NCBI RefSeq assembly: GCF_016802725.1
Contig: NC_052667.1
Coordinates: forward strand, 22,962,346 to 23,026,345
Source of the DNA: Solenopsis invicta
Taxonomy: Eukaryota; Arthropoda; Insecta; Hymenoptera; Formicidae
DNA: 64,000 nucleotides
Direction: 5' to 3'
This document shows positions 63,431-64,000 of the stretch, piece after piece (positions within the stretch are counted from its first letter, which is position 1; the number at the start of each line of letters is the position of its first letter). The notes beneath the pieces are model-generated. The model saw only the letters and a program-made list of their open reading frames with translations, ran no database searches and was not told where the DNA came from. Made by a program: the position numbers and the translations under genes.

Positions 63431-63626
63431 GAGTGAGAAAAAAAATTTGTTAAAAAACTAAAATAATATTGAGTTGATTTAGGTTAATCTTGATGAAAAA
63501 ACGATTGTCATGAATGAACTATTTGCAACTAAATAATTGTTGGTTGTGTATCGACTCAATGTTTAGTTGAACATATTGGACTAATTGTAAATGTTTTAGT
63601 TTTTCAAGACATTTTTTTTCAGTGCA
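63431..63626. mobile_element. MITE, CACTGAGAAAA group, sibling of the 54 kb copy
   Basis: The left end GAGTGAGAAAAAAAATTTG faces the right end reading GCACTGAAAAAAAATGTC on the other strand, followed inward by AAAAACTAAAA on both arms. The interior shares TAATATTGAGTTGATT, CAACTAAATAATTGT and TGTTTAGTTGAACATATTGG with the 54449 element in the same order. About 196 bp, non-coding. Confidence 0.8.
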
Positions 63627-64000
63627 CGAAAGAAGAATACAGAATATTCAAAATAATATTTTATTATACAGTTTTAATGTGTGCATTTTAATATTTTAGT
63701 ATTCCTCAACTCAAATTCAATAGTTGAACTTTTTATAACAATATTTGGTGCGTCTTGTACATACGGATAACAAACTGCAGAAAGAACGTAATACATATAT
63801 GCAGCGGCAGTATTAATCTGTTCTTTCTGCATTATAGTTATTAATTCCGGGAAAATAAAATGTGTATTCAGAAATAAATTCGATATTGATCGCATCGTAA
63901 TTAAAATACGACATTTCGTGTATTTAATAACTCTGCACAATCCTATTGTATTTAATATCGAGATTATTAAAATCTCATTTTATTATAAATTTGTTAGAAA
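63627..64000. other. Gene-free stretch to the window end
   Basis: AT-rich sequence. An 88-codon minus frame (63940-63674) has no recognisable domain. Nothing else is seen. Confidence 0.5.

Overview
The window looks like nuclear DNA of an insect, most plausibly a hymenopteran such as an ant. AT-rich DNA alternates with CpG-rich islands that are full of CGCG motifs. Dinucleotide microsatellites are frequent, and short AT-rich terminal-inverted-repeat elements (MITEs) are scattered through it. No bacterial gene layout, tRNA, rRNA or viral gene is visible. The species assignment is inference from composition and repeat style.

I recognise no complete protein-coding gene in 64 kb. Open frames of 60-350 codons sit mostly in the CpG-rich islands, where stop codons are rare. 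They overlap one another on both strands, run through microsatellites and match no family I know. The window is best read as a gene desert or the inside of very long introns. Three places look like gene starts: (i) about 20.43-21.48 kb on +, a GC-rich exon-like block ending in a consensus GTGAGT donor and built from duplicated units; (ii) about 46.28-46.97 kb on +, a CpG-rich block with a CT microsatellite and a possible short coding start ending at another GTGAGT donor; (iii) 615-698 on -, a TATA box, a correctly spaced initiator and a 7-codon possible first exon. Their remaining exons would lie in long introns or outside the window.

The clearest content is repetitive. 47743-48068 is an almost perfect 153-bp inverted repeat with TTAA at both ends, which forms a very stable hairpin. 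One MITE family with ends like CACGGAAAGAACAATTTTA occurs three times (1189-1414, 12094-12310, 34070-34283). A second, looser group with CACTGAGAAAAA-like ends occurs at 27044, 37825, 41845, 43129, 54449, 62206 and 63431; the 54 kb and 63 kb copies are clear siblings. A palindromic element rich in ATTGCTGCAAC motifs abuts one MITE at 12.3-12.5 kb. A diverged tandem array of 300-400 bp units fills 24.59-25.68 kb.

Layout: 1-5.6 kb AT-rich with the minus-strand promoter candidate; 5.6-7.9 kb CpG-rich patches; 8-20.4 kb mostly AT-rich with MITEs; 20.4-21.5 kb first-exon candidate; 21.5-31 kb intron-like DNA with the tandem array and an (AT)n tract; 31-46 kb islands at about 32.1-32.7, 38.2-38.7, 41.3-41.75, 42.4-43.1 and 44.2-44.6 kb separated by MITEs; 46.3-47 kb second first-exon candidate; 47.7-48.1 kb giant hairpin; 50.6-51.5, 53.1-53.5, 56.1-57.2, 59.6-60.2 and 62.75-63.25 kb further islands; the rest AT-rich.
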